Source: Cotesia glomerata
Lineage: Eukaryota > Arthropoda > Insecta > Hymenoptera > Braconidae
Length of the DNA stretch: 64,000 nt
NCBI RefSeq assembly: GCF_020080835.1
Contig: NC_058159.1
Coordinates: forward strand, 11,222,001 to 11,286,000
Direction of reading: 5' to 3'
The notes beneath the pieces are model-generated. The model had not been told where the DNA came from. It was given only the letters and a program-made list of their open reading frames with translations, and made no database searches. Both the position numbers and the translations under genes were made by a program. This document shows, in pieces, positions 11,326 through 22,859 of the stretch. Position 1 is the stretch's first letter, and each line of letters starts with the position of its first letter.

Positions 11326-11480
11326 TTTCATAGAAATCTAACTATTGCATTTGTCCTCATGACGCAACTTTTGAAAAATTTTGCTATTTCCTGACTCAGT
11401 TCGTCAAGCTGGTTCAGAAAATGCCATTAGTTCAAAAGTTTATATATGTATGTATTTATATATATATATATATATATATA
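11326..11480 (+). repeat. Dispersed repeat with AT microsatellite
   Basis: It begins with the small palindrome TAGATTTCATAGAAATCTA, then TATTGCATTTGTCCTCATGA, and ends in AGTTCAAAAGTTTATAT and an (AT)n tract. Related copies lie at 22593-22740 (+) and 43830-43975 (-). Class unknown. Confidence 0.7.
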
Positions 11481-12010
11481 CAATATAACGCGGCTTATCC
11501 GGACGATAGCGTCTCTAATTCATAATGGATCCGTTTCAAACTCAACATACTTCATTTTTAGACGATTACCAAGGCCAAGTTCAAAGATGAGCTTAATCGG
11601 TCAAGTAGTTCAGAAATTACAGAGTTTCAAAATTTTCAAAATCCTAAAAATTCATTTTTTGGCAGATTCTTTCGCGCATAACTTTTGAATGAAATAACTT
11701 ATCGAATTTTTGTAAATTTCATTTTAAAGCCCATTAAACAAGCTTCAATTTTTATGTCATTTTATTTACCTAAACTTAAAATAACCTATTCGTCTGTAGG
11801 TTTTTAATGAAATTTTACTTTTGCAGTCGTTTTTCAATTATTTTGTCCAATATGTCTCATAAAAAATCTATTTTTTATAGTTTTTATACAATTTATATTG
11901 TGTTTATAAGTAACCTTTTATTATATTCGTGCGTCTGTCAATCTGTCATGACACAGATTTCCGCATCACCTTTGAGGTACTGTGTAAAACGACGCGTTCC
12001 CTTTTGTAAC
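11481..12010. other. Interior of foldback element, no gene
   Basis: Only short, motif-free open frames are present. No supported feature. Confidence 0.5.
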
Positions 12011-13625
12011 GGGTAAAATTCGTGATAAAAGGGATTTTAACCCCTTTTATTTATCTAAACAGTTAAATTAAACCGAGTCTAGTTTTCATGATCCGAAAGT
12101 CCTGGAATAGACCGTACTAGACAATATCAATAAAATCCCCGGCTCGAATTTAGAGCTCGCCGATGTCCAGGGTCAACAGGGGATTGTCCGAATAAATCAG
12201 AACTAAACGTAATAGAAGAAACAATAGAAATCGTTTATTTAGTAACAATAATTAAACATTGTGGTGAAAAGAACACCCTCCTATCACCTTTACAAAATGG
12301 TAGTCACACTCATTCGTCCAAAACCGCGCTTCCCGGTATTTTTCTGTTTTACCGACTGATGGTAAAACAGGAATCTGCTTACCGACTTTTTAGTTTGATC
12401 GTTTTCTGTTTTACCGACTGATGGTAAAACAGGAATCTGCTTACCGACTTTTTAGTATGATCGTTTTCTGTTTTACCGACCGTCTGGGAGTTTCCAAAAT
12501 TCGCGTTATTCAATTCGCGGCACTAGTGGGTCAGTTTCCTACTCGGGATTTCCCCGGAGAAACGAGAGGATAGTCTCCAGCTCCCTTCTCCCGCGGTGCT
12601 GCCCCCCAGGTCCCCGAAGTCGAGGTATCTAGCCGACTTCCTCGACCTCCTAATCGCCGTTCCCAAAGATAGAGAGGATAGCCTCCAGCTCGATCCCTCC
12701 TACTCGACTATGATCACCTGCCGCACCCTGACAGAAGGTCGGAGTACGGGGAGTCCGTTGTACCCCTAAGAGATGAGCTCCACTTACCTTGGTACAGTCG
12801 TACTCTGGGTAACTTGAGGTCCTTAGCGTTTTTCCTTCTGGATAGCCTCCACAGGGAAAATCGTCTCAGTGGTACTCGACGTCTCTTCCGCGATAAATTT
12901 GGGACTTTATCATTTTTCCAAAAAGTCACTTGCAACGAAACGGAAGGATCGTTTTAGACACCTATCGCCAGGTTTGGAAGCTCGATAAACGTCAATTAAT
13001 TCTAAGTTTTTAATTTTCACTTTGAAAATTAAATATCAAATGCATTCAATCAATTCAACAGATTACTTCAATTTTCAACAGAATACGTTTCCATACAAAT
13101 TTTTGCCTGGGACTTAGAATAATTTTGGGCGTTCTTACAGCTATTCTACGGCGCACTAAAATAATTTACACAGCGTTCTCCAGGCCAATTCTTATGATTT
13201 TGGATTCTCCAAAATTCGAGCCTATCCGGGCGGACATTTAGCGCATACCAAAATTAAACATAAATAATCATTACTTAACAATAATTATAATAAACAATCC
13301 TCGTTGTGCCCAAAAAAAACGAAACGCCCGAGGCAAAATAATTTTCCCTCATCGGATTTTATCGGCAAAATTCCGAATTCCGTATCAGTTTATACCAATA
13401 TATGGTCTTTAATTAAACAATTAAAAAAAATGACAAAAGATATAAATAAACAATAAAATTTCGGCTCTTTAATGCCCTCTCGTGCCGGCTTAGCCGGCAG
13501 AATATACCCAATTCGCCGGGTGCGTCACACAAATAACAAAAATAATAAAACATACTTTAAACAAAATTAACTAACGAAACACATTAAATAATACATATAA
13601 TAATTAACTAAAATCTGGATATAGT
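12011..13625. other. GC-richer non-coding block of unknown origin
   Basis: Base composition changes to a higher GC content between about 12010 and 13620, with a 62-bp tandem repeat and no open frame of convincing quality. It might derive from an LTR or other retroelement, since TGTTGGG at 13626 and a GGGGTCGCCACG segment follow. I could not find a matching second LTR or a pol domain. Confidence 0.4.
12341..12490 (+). repeat. 62-bp tandem repeat with internal hairpin
   Basis: The unit starts at 12341, 12403 and (partial) 12465. Each complete unit holds CTGTTTTACC and GGTAAAACAG around a 7-base loop GACTGAT, a perfect 10-bp stem. The third unit is truncated after the first arm. Confidence 0.85.
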
Positions 13626-14720
13626 GTTGGGTTCCTGGGGTCGCCACGATGGTATCTATGTTGTATCAATGTTGCACTTTCTTTTACATGGCGGGTCCCC
13701 AGTAGGCCTATACCATGGCAAAATGACTAATACAATCCAAGAGTTTTTATTATTGTCGTGTTTATTAGTAATTTGGTTTATTATCAAATTTTATTTCATT
13801 AAGGTTAAATTTGATTATTTTTCATTTTCAACAGTATGGAATAGAATTTATTTTTTTTGCTCTCTTAGCCGAAAGTACGCTCTTCCTGGACGCACTTTAT
13901 TCCAGGCAGAGAAAATTATATGGCAAGTTTTTTACGAATGATAGTTAAGCATATTTTCTTGGCGGCAGCACAGAACCTCGCTTTTTAGTAGATTTCATAT
14001 TTTCGTACTTTCGTGGTACGACCGGCCTATACAGCGAATTTCAAATGTATATAACAGTCACAACTTTGTCTGTAGGTAACATGTCAGCGCATAAACTTAC
14101 CAAAAAATGTCAAATAAATAATAAAAATAATTTCTAACTAGATTATTGTTAATGAACTATTTAATAACAATACTGCACAAATAATTTACATAAAAATTTT
14201 AGAAAATAAAATTTAAAAGTTTTCTTAGATTTTATTTGCTTCCGTTTATATTTTGACAGCTAGTAAAGCGATGTTTATAAAATAATCTATGTACTCTTCA
14301 AGCATCTAATAATTTAATGTCAATCTTTCTTAGCCGTCTAATAATTAAAAACTAATTTTTAATAAACTAAAAAAAAATTAATTCTGTTATAAAATAGAAT
14401 TTAAATATTTGTGACAAGTTCTGTGCATGTTACCGATCTTAATCAGAGCGTTTGTTAGTAAATTCTAAAATAACTTATTTTTTTTTTATTTATTATTTTT
14501 TACTTTTTTTTTTTTTGCCTGCCCCGACCAGTAAAACCTCGGGGTTAATATTAAATATTATGAAATTTAATACTTCATAATAATATTATTCTATTACTCC
14601 AATTAATGAATAAATGAATTATGTTATTATTATATATAATTAATAAATAAATAAATTATTAATATTTATAATTAAAATTTGCTTTATGTGAAATCTACTT
14701 CCATTTCGGCTGCCGAATGG
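13626..14720. other. AT-rich interior, no supported gene
   Basis: A 105-codon open frame (13624-13941) has no recognisable motif. The rest is low-complexity AT sequence. Confidence 0.5.
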
Positions 14721-15079
14721 CCTTTTTTTTTCCTTTACGTACACCAAAAACCCTAATTTTATAATTTATCAACTTCATAATTTAATTTATAATTAAATTT
14801 AAATCATTTATCCATTTTTAGAAATCTCCATTTTTACGAATGTCTATTTTTACTAATTTACATTTTTATGAATGTCCATTTTTACTAATTTCCATTTAAG
14901 TAAGTATTTTTAACTTCCCGCTAAGAAAATTGAAGATTTTGAAAAATCGGGAAGTTATTGTTTTCACCCCGTTTTGCAAAAATCGAGTTTTTATCAGATC
15001 TCGACGTTTGAAGGTCACAGGAAGCTTCCCTGACTATCCCCGGGAGGTTGACACGGTGTCTGTATGTATGTATGTGTGT

Positions 15080-15194
<115 letters not shown>

Positions 15195-15693
15195 TATGTG
15201 AACCGCTTATAACTTTTGAACGGCTTGACCGATTTCATCGCGGTTGGTGCCATTCAAAAGAACTTGACCAAACTTAGATTTTGAAAACTATTTGGACCGA
15301 TTCAGATCAATAGATTTTGAGAAATCTTCAAAAAACTGAAAAAAAAATTTTTTTTAAATGTGGTTTTTTTGGAATAACTTTTAAACGGCTTTATGGTTCA
15401 ATTCCAAAAACTAATCAGCTCTTAACCTCGAAAAACCACGTCGATCGCCACCAGTCCGGTCAAAATCGGTTGATTCGTTCGAGAGATATCGTGAACGAAA
15501 GAAAACTGAAAAAAGTGTTTTTTCGGAATAACTCCAAAATTCCTAGCGCGATCAATTCAAGCTTAAAGGTTTTTCATGAGGCTTCAAAAACTATGTCGAA
15601 TGCTGCCAACTGCGTGAAAATCAGTTTATTCATTCAAAAGTTATTGCGGTTTAAAAATTCAAAAAATAGTGTCTTATCAAATCTCTATCAGAC

Positions 15694-15797
15694 TTTTGAG
15701 CTCGAAGAGCTCAAAAGCATAGGAAAGCAATCTCTTTGAGCTCGGAGAGCTCAAAACAACCCATAAATTGTATTTTTAAGCTCGAAGAGCTCAAAAA
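15694..15797. repeat. Three GAGCTC hairpins at 40-bp spacing
   Basis: Each unit has the arms TTTTGAGCTC and GAGCTCAAAA (or one-base variants) around a 3-base loop. Units start at 15694, 15734 and 15774. The inverted repeat copy at 42942-43050 keeps the same 40-bp spacing. Confidence 0.85.
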
Positions 15798-15919
15798 CAT
15801 CATTGGTGCAATTTTAAGCGCCTAAGTATGGAATTAGCGGGAAGTTGCAGGGATGGCCTTCAGGGTCAACCGTTTTCCTAATTTTTTTATCGAAGTTCAT
15901 TTATTTAAATGTTCATTTT

Positions 15920-16520
15920 TATAAATTGTTGAATATAGGTAAACCTAGCTACTTACGAGAACTATTTATTGAAGATATTGATACTAGACATTCTGTAAGA
16001 CTTGCAGCAAAAAAGAATTATGTAAATTTCAAGTTACCTAAATTTACGACAGCTATTTATGAGTTATCATTTGTAGTTACTTGCATTCGTCTTTGGGAAG
16101 ATTTACCAATCGATATGATAAATGCTCCCAGTATAGAAATTTTTAAAAATAAGCTTTATGATTACCTTTTTAATCTAGACATCTAAATCCAAACTAAATT
16201 TTCAGTTAAATCTCTAAAATTATTAAAATCAGTAAAATCTATTAAATCACTAAAATTATTAAAATTAAAATCTTTAAAATCATAATCATAAATATTGTAA
16301 TCTATTAGTTCTAATTTTCACTTAAACAGTTTCTTCAAAATTAGCATATAAGCAATATTACCTTTACTAATATTTTATTATGTATAATTATAAATAAGTT
16401 CTAATTATTATGTTTAAATTAAAAATTTAAAAATGTATTGTATTCACAAAATGTATATTTTTCTTTTGCCATCTGAAGGCCAGTGAAGGCTTTGGCATAA
16501 ATCAATAAATTCAATTCAAT
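15920..16520 (+). mobile_element. 5'-truncated CR1/Jockey copy
   Basis: The last ~90 codons of ORF2 (FYKLLNIGKPSYLREL..., ending FNLDI at 16186) are followed by a 3' UTR. The 3' hairpin (16467-16497) comes next, then a tail AATCAATAAATTCAATTCAAT. It is severely 5'-truncated, as is normal for LINE insertions. The junctions lie at an ATTTTTA sequence of the foldback arm, which may be the target duplication. The tail pentamer differs from the TCTA tail of the first copy. Confidence 0.85.
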
Positions 16521-17020
16521 TTTTACAGAGTTCATTTTTATTGATGGGCATTTATACAAATGTCCATTTATTCACTTTTCCTAAAATCATATGTTCATTA
16601 AATGACTATTCCATTTATTCGATTGTACATTTGTATTTTTAACTATTTTTACTGATGTCTTTTTATATTACTATCCATTTTTATAAATGTCTATTTAAGA
16701 AAATGTCCATTAATCAATTTGTTCATTTGAACTCTTTACCAAATACTTTTATTTCCATTTGGAGATATTTTCAAAAATAGGGATTTCATTTTTTTAAGTT
16801 GGCCATAAGTGCAGTTGTACATTTATAATTATTTCCTTTTTCATTAATGTCCATTTATATTAATGTCTAATTTTACTTAAGTACTTTTATTATTATTTCC
16901 AAAAAATCAAATGTCCATTTTTAGAAATTTCCATATCCATTTATTCAAATGTCCAAAAATACACATTTCCTTTAATACAAAAGTAACACGAACAGGGATA
17001 AATTAATGTCGCGCATAGTA

Positions 17021-17510
17021 TGTATAAAAAACATAAGTGCGTTAAAGTTTAGTTTGAATTTATTGAATGGTCTGAAGTTCGCGCGCTACGCAACGTTGCC
17101 AAATGTTCTGACGCCATTTAAATGTAGGTTACTCAAAAATTTTCTGTGATTTTATAATTATAATTTCTCCATAAATTCTACGGCAACCTATATATTTTAT
17201 TGCAAAAAATGAAACCTGAATATTTCGAAAACCTTATTTTGAGTTTTTTTTTACCCCATCTAATCGGTGGTTAATCCCATAATTCGAGAAAGTTGTTAAG
17301 GTCTGACTTTCTCGTAAGACTCGGAAAAAATACTAACATTTTTAGAAAATTTTGTTTTAAAAATTTGCACGTCGAAGAATAAATTAAACTTGACTAGTAG
17401 ATAAATAAGGACTTTAACTATTAGATAAAACTTAATTTTATGCATAATCTAATATTTTTTATTTAACATTGATTCCGAAAGGACCTCCTTAAAGTGAACA
17501 GTGAACAAGC
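17021..17510. other. AT-rich interval, no supported gene
   Basis: No open frame or repeat structure stands out. Confidence 0.4.
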
Positions 17511-17514
17511 TGGC

Positions 17515-18290
17515 AATTTCACTGGAGATCGCGTAAAGGAATTGCTCCGATCACACTGGTAATTTTGCTGGAGATCGCACTGACGGTCTTTTTGGAGGTC
17601 TCGCTAGAACTCTTGCTGACGGTCTCGCTGGAGATCACACTGACGGTCTTTCTGGAGGTCTCGCTGACGGTCTCGCTAGAGATCACGCTAACGGTCTCTG
17701 AAGGTCTCGCTGGAGATCACGCTGACGGTCTCTGAAGGTCTCGCTGGAGATCACGCTGACGGTCTTTCTGAAGGTCTCGCTCAAGATGACGCTGACGGTC
17801 TTGCTGGAGATCACACTGATGGCAGTCTTTCTGGAGACCACGCTGACGGTCTCGCTGAAAATCACGCTGACGGTATTGCTGGTGTTTTCATGATTAGTGT
17901 AATATGGTAAGCAAACTAACCCGCATAACGTTCAGCGAGATGAACAGCAAAAGAGTCAGTTAATGGCCATTTGAAGTCATTAGTTAAATAAGTATTCAAA
18001 TCAGTAGTTTAGTTAAATTTCCAGCGAGACCATCAGCGTGATCTCCAATGAGACCGTCAGCGTGATCTCTAGCGAGACCTCCAGAAAGACCGTCAGTGTG
18101 ATCTCCAGCGAGACCGTCAGCGTGATCTCGAGCGAGACATTCAGAAAGACCGTCAGCGTGATCTTCAGCGAGACCTCCAGAAAGACCGTCAACGTGATCT
18201 CCAGTGAGACCTTCAAAAAGACCGTTAGCGTGATCTCCAGCGAGACCATCAGCGCGATCACTAGCAAAATCACCAGCGAGACTGAAACGG
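17515..18290. repeat. Inverted minisatellite built from 12-bp subunits
   Basis: The left arm (17515-17885) repeats CTCGCTGGAGAT, CACGCTGACGGT and CTTTCTGGAGGT in a 36-bp higher-order unit with variants. The right arm (18018-18290) carries the same units inverted. A ~130-bp unrelated spacer lies between. The right arm is fused in frame to the minus-strand endonuclease frame of R1-clade copy A, adding a repetitive hydrophobic tail (VSLEITLTVFLE units). The translation is not proposed to be functional. Confidence 0.85.
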
Positions 18291-18771
18291 GTGTTTTGTT
18301 TCCCTTGTCACTGGTGTTAAGAAGAATCACGTCCAGTGTGGCCATTGCCTTGAGAAGTGCTTTTCCACGTGTATTAGTGAACTTGCTGCCCCAGTCTGCT
18401 GCCCAGGAATCGAAGTCACCAGCTATTGTCACGGGAAAGTGTTTCCTTGCGTCCTCAGTTAGCTGATCAAAGAAGTCTTCAAACTGTTTATTAGAGAGAC
18501 TAGGTGGTGCATAGCAACTGTAGAAGCGGAGGCCATCTACCCATGCTGCTACGAAGCCGGCTTCTTTATTGTTGACTGTTCTCTGAAAAGGACATTTACC
18601 GCAGGACCAGATGACGGCTTTGTTAGTGCTGTCGGATTCCCAGGGTTGGTTACTCAGGTGTCTATAAGGCTCACTTATAAGTGCTACGTCTACCTCTAAT
18701 TTGCGCACAGTTTGCATGAGCAGGTCATGCGCAACCTCACAATGATTGAGGTTGACCTGCAATATCTTCAT
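18013..18771 (-). pseudogene. R1-clade ORF2 endonuclease fragment fused to minisatellite, copy A
   Basis: From ATG at 18771 (MKILQVNLNHCEV) the frame encodes an EEP-type endonuclease N-terminus with ALISEPY and AGDFDSWAADWGSK. In copies B and C the equivalent reads GDFNSW; here N is replaced by D in the catalytic GDFN motif. After about residue 170 the frame enters the minisatellite and becomes repeated VSLEITLTV-type sequence to the end at 18013. RT is missing. Endonuclease of this clade nicks the target, here an (AC)n repeat. This copy cannot retrotranspose. Confidence 0.85.
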
Positions 18772-20502
18772 GTTCTTGGCTTCGTTATCTTCTGGAGCGC
18801 TTCTTGGAAGACGGGGCATCTGTTCGTGCCTGCATGGTGAGCCGCCTTTTCTACGCCGTGCTGTTCAACACACAGTGCACATTTAGCTGGATTTTTACAA
18901 TCAACAATTTTGTGTCCTTCTTTTCCGCACCTTATGCAGTGCTTAGACCGGTCGACTTCGCTTTTGCACTGAGATCCGAAGTGCCCAAAGTGCCAGCATT
19001 TGAAGCATTGTATGGGTCTCTTCGTTGCTCTTATTCGGCAATTGACCCAGCCGATCCTTATTTTGCAGTTTCCCTCCAGTAACTTTTTTGCTGCAGCTGC
19101 TGGTAGTAACACTGTGGCTGTCTGCGTACCCTTAAAGGCTTTACGGATTTTGATTGCCTCTAGTGGGATTTCACAACTTTCTCCAGCTTCCCTTTTTAGA
19201 GCGGTCTGAATATGCTCTTTCGTCGTGTCGTCATCGAAATCTCGGATCTCGATGGTCTCCTGTGGTCCTTTGCAGATCACTTTGGCCTCCTCCTTAAGGA
19301 TGTCTCCGATCGTCTTTTGGAGGGCTTGGCCTTTGTCAGTGCTCTTCCTCGAAATCGTAATCAACAAGTCGCCACTTCTTGTCTTGTTGATCTTATCTAC
19401 CGTTGAACGAACCTGCTCATCTGGGATGTCCTGCTTTATGCGACGCAGAATCACGGCATACTTTGTTTTCTCGGCCGGGCGGATGATCAGTGCGTCGGGT
19501 CTGATCCATTTGCGTGGTTTTTTCCGCTTAGGATCTGGCCTGGGCTCCTTCGGCGGCTGCTTTGAGAGTTGCTCTTTAGCTAGCTTCCTCTTCTCCTTCT
19601 TAGACTATACTTTTTCCCAATCAGTCGCCTTCTTAAGTTCGTCGCCCTGCCCTGCCAGTCGTTAGAGAGGGCTTTTTTTCAAGTCCTTCTTCTTTGTGAC
19701 TTTGTCGGTTGGCTCTGGCGAATTTCGGTCCTTTCTCTTTCCAGGCCTTGTGTTAGTTTCACCCTTGTCCTCAGCAGCAGATTCGCCGTCATTCTTGAAT
19801 CTTCCAAGAGCATTGACTACACCGGTTGTCTTGGTCTTTATCTCCTTGTGGATATTGACCTTAGTTTGGACAAACTCTTGCAGCTCAATGGTCAGCTTTT
19901 CAAGGCGCTCCAGCGCTTGCGTTCTCTTCATTTCAGCGCTTGCTTCAATCGCTGCTTGTTGGGCATGAAGCCTGTTTCCACTCTTGTTTGCTTCCTGTAA
20001 ATTACTCATACTTTTTGATTTACCAGCGCATCGTACGAAGTGGAGCGGGTTGTCATAACTAGGAACGGGTGTACCCTCGGAGATAGTACTCCTACCCCAG
20101 TTCCCTGAGGCCTAACCGACACTTAGCCAGTCCCGGAATACACGGACGGACTAGACTCACTCGGGGCGGTGAAGATTCCGATCTCTAACACTCACTGTGT
20201 ACTTCCTGATCAAGGCCCGAAGTGGCTGGCTCCTGATCCGCTACTGCAACACACCTTGGCAGAGCAAGCTCACATCAGCCGTAGCCTGCATCGTCGGAAA
20301 TAATCGACACGGGTTCCGGACACTCCCAGTGAGTTACAGCAGGGAACGATCGTCTTGCTAGGTCAGTTAATGTGACCAACCTATTAAAGGGGGGGGGGGA
20401 GTTTTGTCCACGGGAGCGTATTTTATTTGGCTCCTACCCTCTGTACCTTATCAACTAAGAGACCTAGTGTCATCCAAGGACAGCGAGCGTTCTTCCTGCT
20501 GC

Positions 20503-20506
<4 letters not shown>
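18290..20506 (-). mobile_element. R1-clade non-LTR element, copy A (3' truncated)
   Basis: Read on the minus strand, it starts next to a (CA)n tract at 20507. It has a ~500-bp 5' UTR similar to copy B, then ORF1, then the first third of ORF2, and it breaks off at the inverted minisatellite at about 18290. RT and 3' UTR are absent. Losing the 3' part is not expected from normal LINE integration and points to later rearrangement. It belongs to the same family as copies B and C by ORF1, ORF2 and 5' UTR similarity. Confidence 0.85.
18768..20009 (-). pseudogene. R1-clade ORF1 (gag-like, CCHC zinc knuckles), copy A
   Basis: The start at 20009 (MSNLQEANKSG) matches copy B. The N-terminal part is coiled-coil-like and charged (QALERLEKLTIELQEF). 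The C-terminal part has the zinc knuckles CFKCWHFGHFGSQC and CIRCGKEGHKIVDC and a third cysteine-rich unit CALCVEQ...H...C. ORF1 proteins of this clade bind the element RNA and form the RNP. Relative to copies B and C it lacks about 35 codons after NALGRFK and has premature stops near 19664 and near 19604 (expected VQSKKE). The final TGA overlaps the ORF2 ATG as ATGA (18768-18771). Confidence 0.85.
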
Positions 20507-20556
<50 letters not shown>

Positions 20557-21035
20557 GTGTGTGTGTGATTTCATCGCGGTTAGGTCCATTCGAAGGGGCT
20601 TGAACAAACTTAGATTTTTAATACAACTTGGACCGCTTCAAACCGGTAGATTTTCAAAAATCTAAAAAAAACTACAAAAAAAAATTTTTTTAAATGTGGT
20701 TCTTTTGGAATATCTTTTAATTGGCTTTACCGATCGATTCCAAAAATTAATCAGCTCTTAACCTTGAAAAACCACGTCGATCGCCGCTGGTCCGATCAAA
20801 ATCGGTTGATTCGTTCGATAGATATCGTGAACGAAAGAATACCGAAAAAAGTGTTTTTCGGAATTCCTTCGAAATTCCTAGTTCGATTAATTCAAGCTTA
20901 AAGGTTTTTCATGAGGCTTCAAAAACTATGTCGAATGCTGCCAACCGCGTGGAAATCGATTCAGTCATTCAAAAAATGCGGTTTAAAAATTTAAAAATTA
21001 GTGTTTTATTAAATCTCCATCCGACTTCTGAGCTT
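20507..21035 (+). repeat. (GT)n tract and 3' part of the dispersed repeat
   Basis: A (TG)n tract at about 20507-20568 continues directly into GATTTCATCGCGGTTAGG and the AT-rich body of the dispersed repeat (compare 15229 onward). The sequence before the tract is copy A. The insertion therefore lies exactly in the repeat's microsatellite. The copy decays after about 21035. Confidence 0.8.
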
Positions 21036-21231
21036 GGAGACCCATACAGGACAATACGACAAGTAGTCGTATAAAATAAGTAGTTGTTAGTTGAAATTAT
21101 AAAAAAGGAATTTTTTAATTTCAATAATTTATTTCAATTTTGATGTAGAGCTAACGCAAATTTAGACGACTTAACTCTTAATTTAGACCTAACTTTCGCT
21201 AATTATAGAAATAAAGTGAAAATCGCATTTA

Positions 21232-21301
21232 TCCCAACCGAGATTTGAACCTGAGCCGCTCGCTTGCCAGACCGACCACTAACCCCTACGCCGTACGACC
21301 G
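21232..21301 (-). ncRNA. tRNA-like sequence (probable SINE head or tRNA pseudogene)
   Basis: On the minus strand, GGCGTAGGGGTTAGTGG resembles an A box and GGTTCAAATCTC a B box, at tRNA-like spacing. A convincing seven-pair acceptor stem and anticodon arm could not be built, so it is called tRNA-like rather than a tRNA gene. No clear SINE body or tail was delimited. Confidence 0.4.
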
Positions 21302-21466
21302 ATAAGTTAACGCATATCTCACTATTCATATAAGCTAAATCTATATGGTGACAGAGTGTGACGGTTTATTATTTATATAATTTATGTTATTTAATATTGT
21401 GTTTTGATGAAAATTATCTATTTTTTACAAATGTTTATTAATTTAAAAAAAAAGCAAAAGTCAAGT

Positions 21467-21585
21467 CCCTGATAAAAAAAAAGTATTGAGACAAAGAAAA
21501 AAGTATTGAAAAGTATTGGTTTTCTAGTCAATCCAATACTTTTCAATACTTTTTTCTTTGTCTCAATACTTTTTTTTATTCAGGG
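21467..21585. repeat. Hairpin MITE (CCCTGATAAAA ends)
   Basis: CCCTGATAAAAAAAAAGTAT and its inverse flank arms containing AAAGTATTGAAAAGTATTGG; the loop is about 12 bases. A related smaller palindrome occurs at 37481-37574 (CCCTGTTAAA...TTTTTATCAGG). Flanking TA could be the target duplication, but this is not certain. Confidence 0.7.
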
Positions 21586-22105
21586 GTTCTTAGACAAGAT
21601 TCAAGATTCAAGATTCCTTGGACAATTAGCTGGTAAGATCCTTAAAATAAGCGAAATCCTTTAATTAGTTCAAAAATAGTAGCTTTTCAAAATGATCAAA
21701 ATATTAAAAATTACGTTTTTGGTGACTTCATTTATGTATATATAGAGTTCAATTGAACCATTTTCAGGCAATGTGTAATACAACCTACTTATGTATGTTA
21801 TTTGTTTAGTTATGTATCTTAGTCTTTTATAAGTTATGAAAAAATTGTACTATACTGTTAAGTTTACTCATGTTTTTTGAAATATTCGACAGACCTTTAA
21901 CAAAGACGTAATAAAACTTAAAATTCGGAAATTTATGACAGTCAAACTCAAGTAGTTACCATTGTCAAATAATCCCTTTAATGACTTAGACTAACCTTCG
22001 ACACAAACGGACAAATTTTACAACCCATCTGTTTATCAGATGGCAACCAGACTTTTTCCAACTTAGCAATCTTCTCACACTTAGTTTAAACAACCCTTCT
22101 TTAAA

Positions 22106-22309
22106 TAAATAATACCCTCGCCAGAATCCTTTCATTTAACAACAATTCCCCAACTCCAGTTATTTTCCACCAACTAAAAACGGAAATACCCTTCCCAAAA
22201 CTGCACTCTCTGACTGACGATAGTTTGACTAAAAATCGAACAAGACAGTTACTGATAAAACCTCTGACCACGCTCGCCGAGCGCCTTATACCTGACCTTT
22301 ACCGACTTT
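22106..22309 (+). pseudogene. Short coding-like frame, unidentified
   Basis: Roughly 67 codons without a start read LARILSFNNNSPTP..., then TDDSLTKNRTRQLL and TLAERLIPDLYRL before a stop. The composition looks protein-like compared with the surrounding AT-rich DNA and could be a last exon or element fragment. I do not recognise the family. Confidence 0.25.
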
Positions 22310-22527
22310 AAAAGTATAGTCAGTTCTCAATTTAATAAATCATTACAAAAACGAAATATTTGTGATCTTTTTAATTAAAAATCTCAAAATTCTTGTTAAA
22401 TTATTACCAAATTAATTTGCAAGAAACATTATTTTATCAAGAATTCTCAACAGATTCTAATGAAATTCGGTACACATATTTCTCGGACAAAAAAGATGAA
22501 AATAGTTTCTTTTCTAGTTAATTATAC

Positions 22528-22558
<31 letters not shown>

Positions 22559-22740
22559 AATCTGCCTTCCATCTCGGCTGTGGCCGAATAGGCTTTTTAG
22601 TAGATTTCATAGAAATCTAACTATTGCATTGGTCCTCATGACGGAACTTCTAAAAAATATTGCTATATTTCGACTCAGCTTGTCAAGCGGATTTTTAAAA
22701 TGCATATGGTTCAAAAGTTTATATATGTTTATATATATAA
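22528..22740 (+). repeat. Poly(T) tract and dispersed repeat copy
   Basis: A run of about 27 T is followed by a CTCGGCTGTGGCCGAATAGG palindrome. After that comes the same TAGATTTCATAGAAATCTA/CTATTGCATTGGTCCTCATG repeat seen at 11326. A similar TCGGCTGCCGAATGGCC lies at 14710, so this GC palindrome is part of the family's flank. Confidence 0.6.
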
Positions 22741-22859
22741 GTTCTGTTTTTTGTAACATTTTCTGTTTTCTTCTGGTGTATCTCTTGTTAGCATCCAGCA
22801 AAAATCTGACGTCATGTTGACATTCTAATTTACTCGATACCAACGCTTCATTTCACTTA

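Noticed and set aside
10801..11331. Two similar proteins predicted on opposite strands (MSEELGTWLPRH...)
   Set aside because: Both arise from the palindromic 105-bp array; there is no domain or codon signal beyond the repeat.
12714..12935. 73-codon Arg-rich frame on the minus strand in the GC-richer block
   Set aside because: Short, low complexity and no motif; probably chance in GC-richer sequence.
17515..18290. CRISPR-like array
   Set aside because: Units are contiguous 12-bp variants without spacers and are inverted about a centre, in a eukaryotic repeat context.
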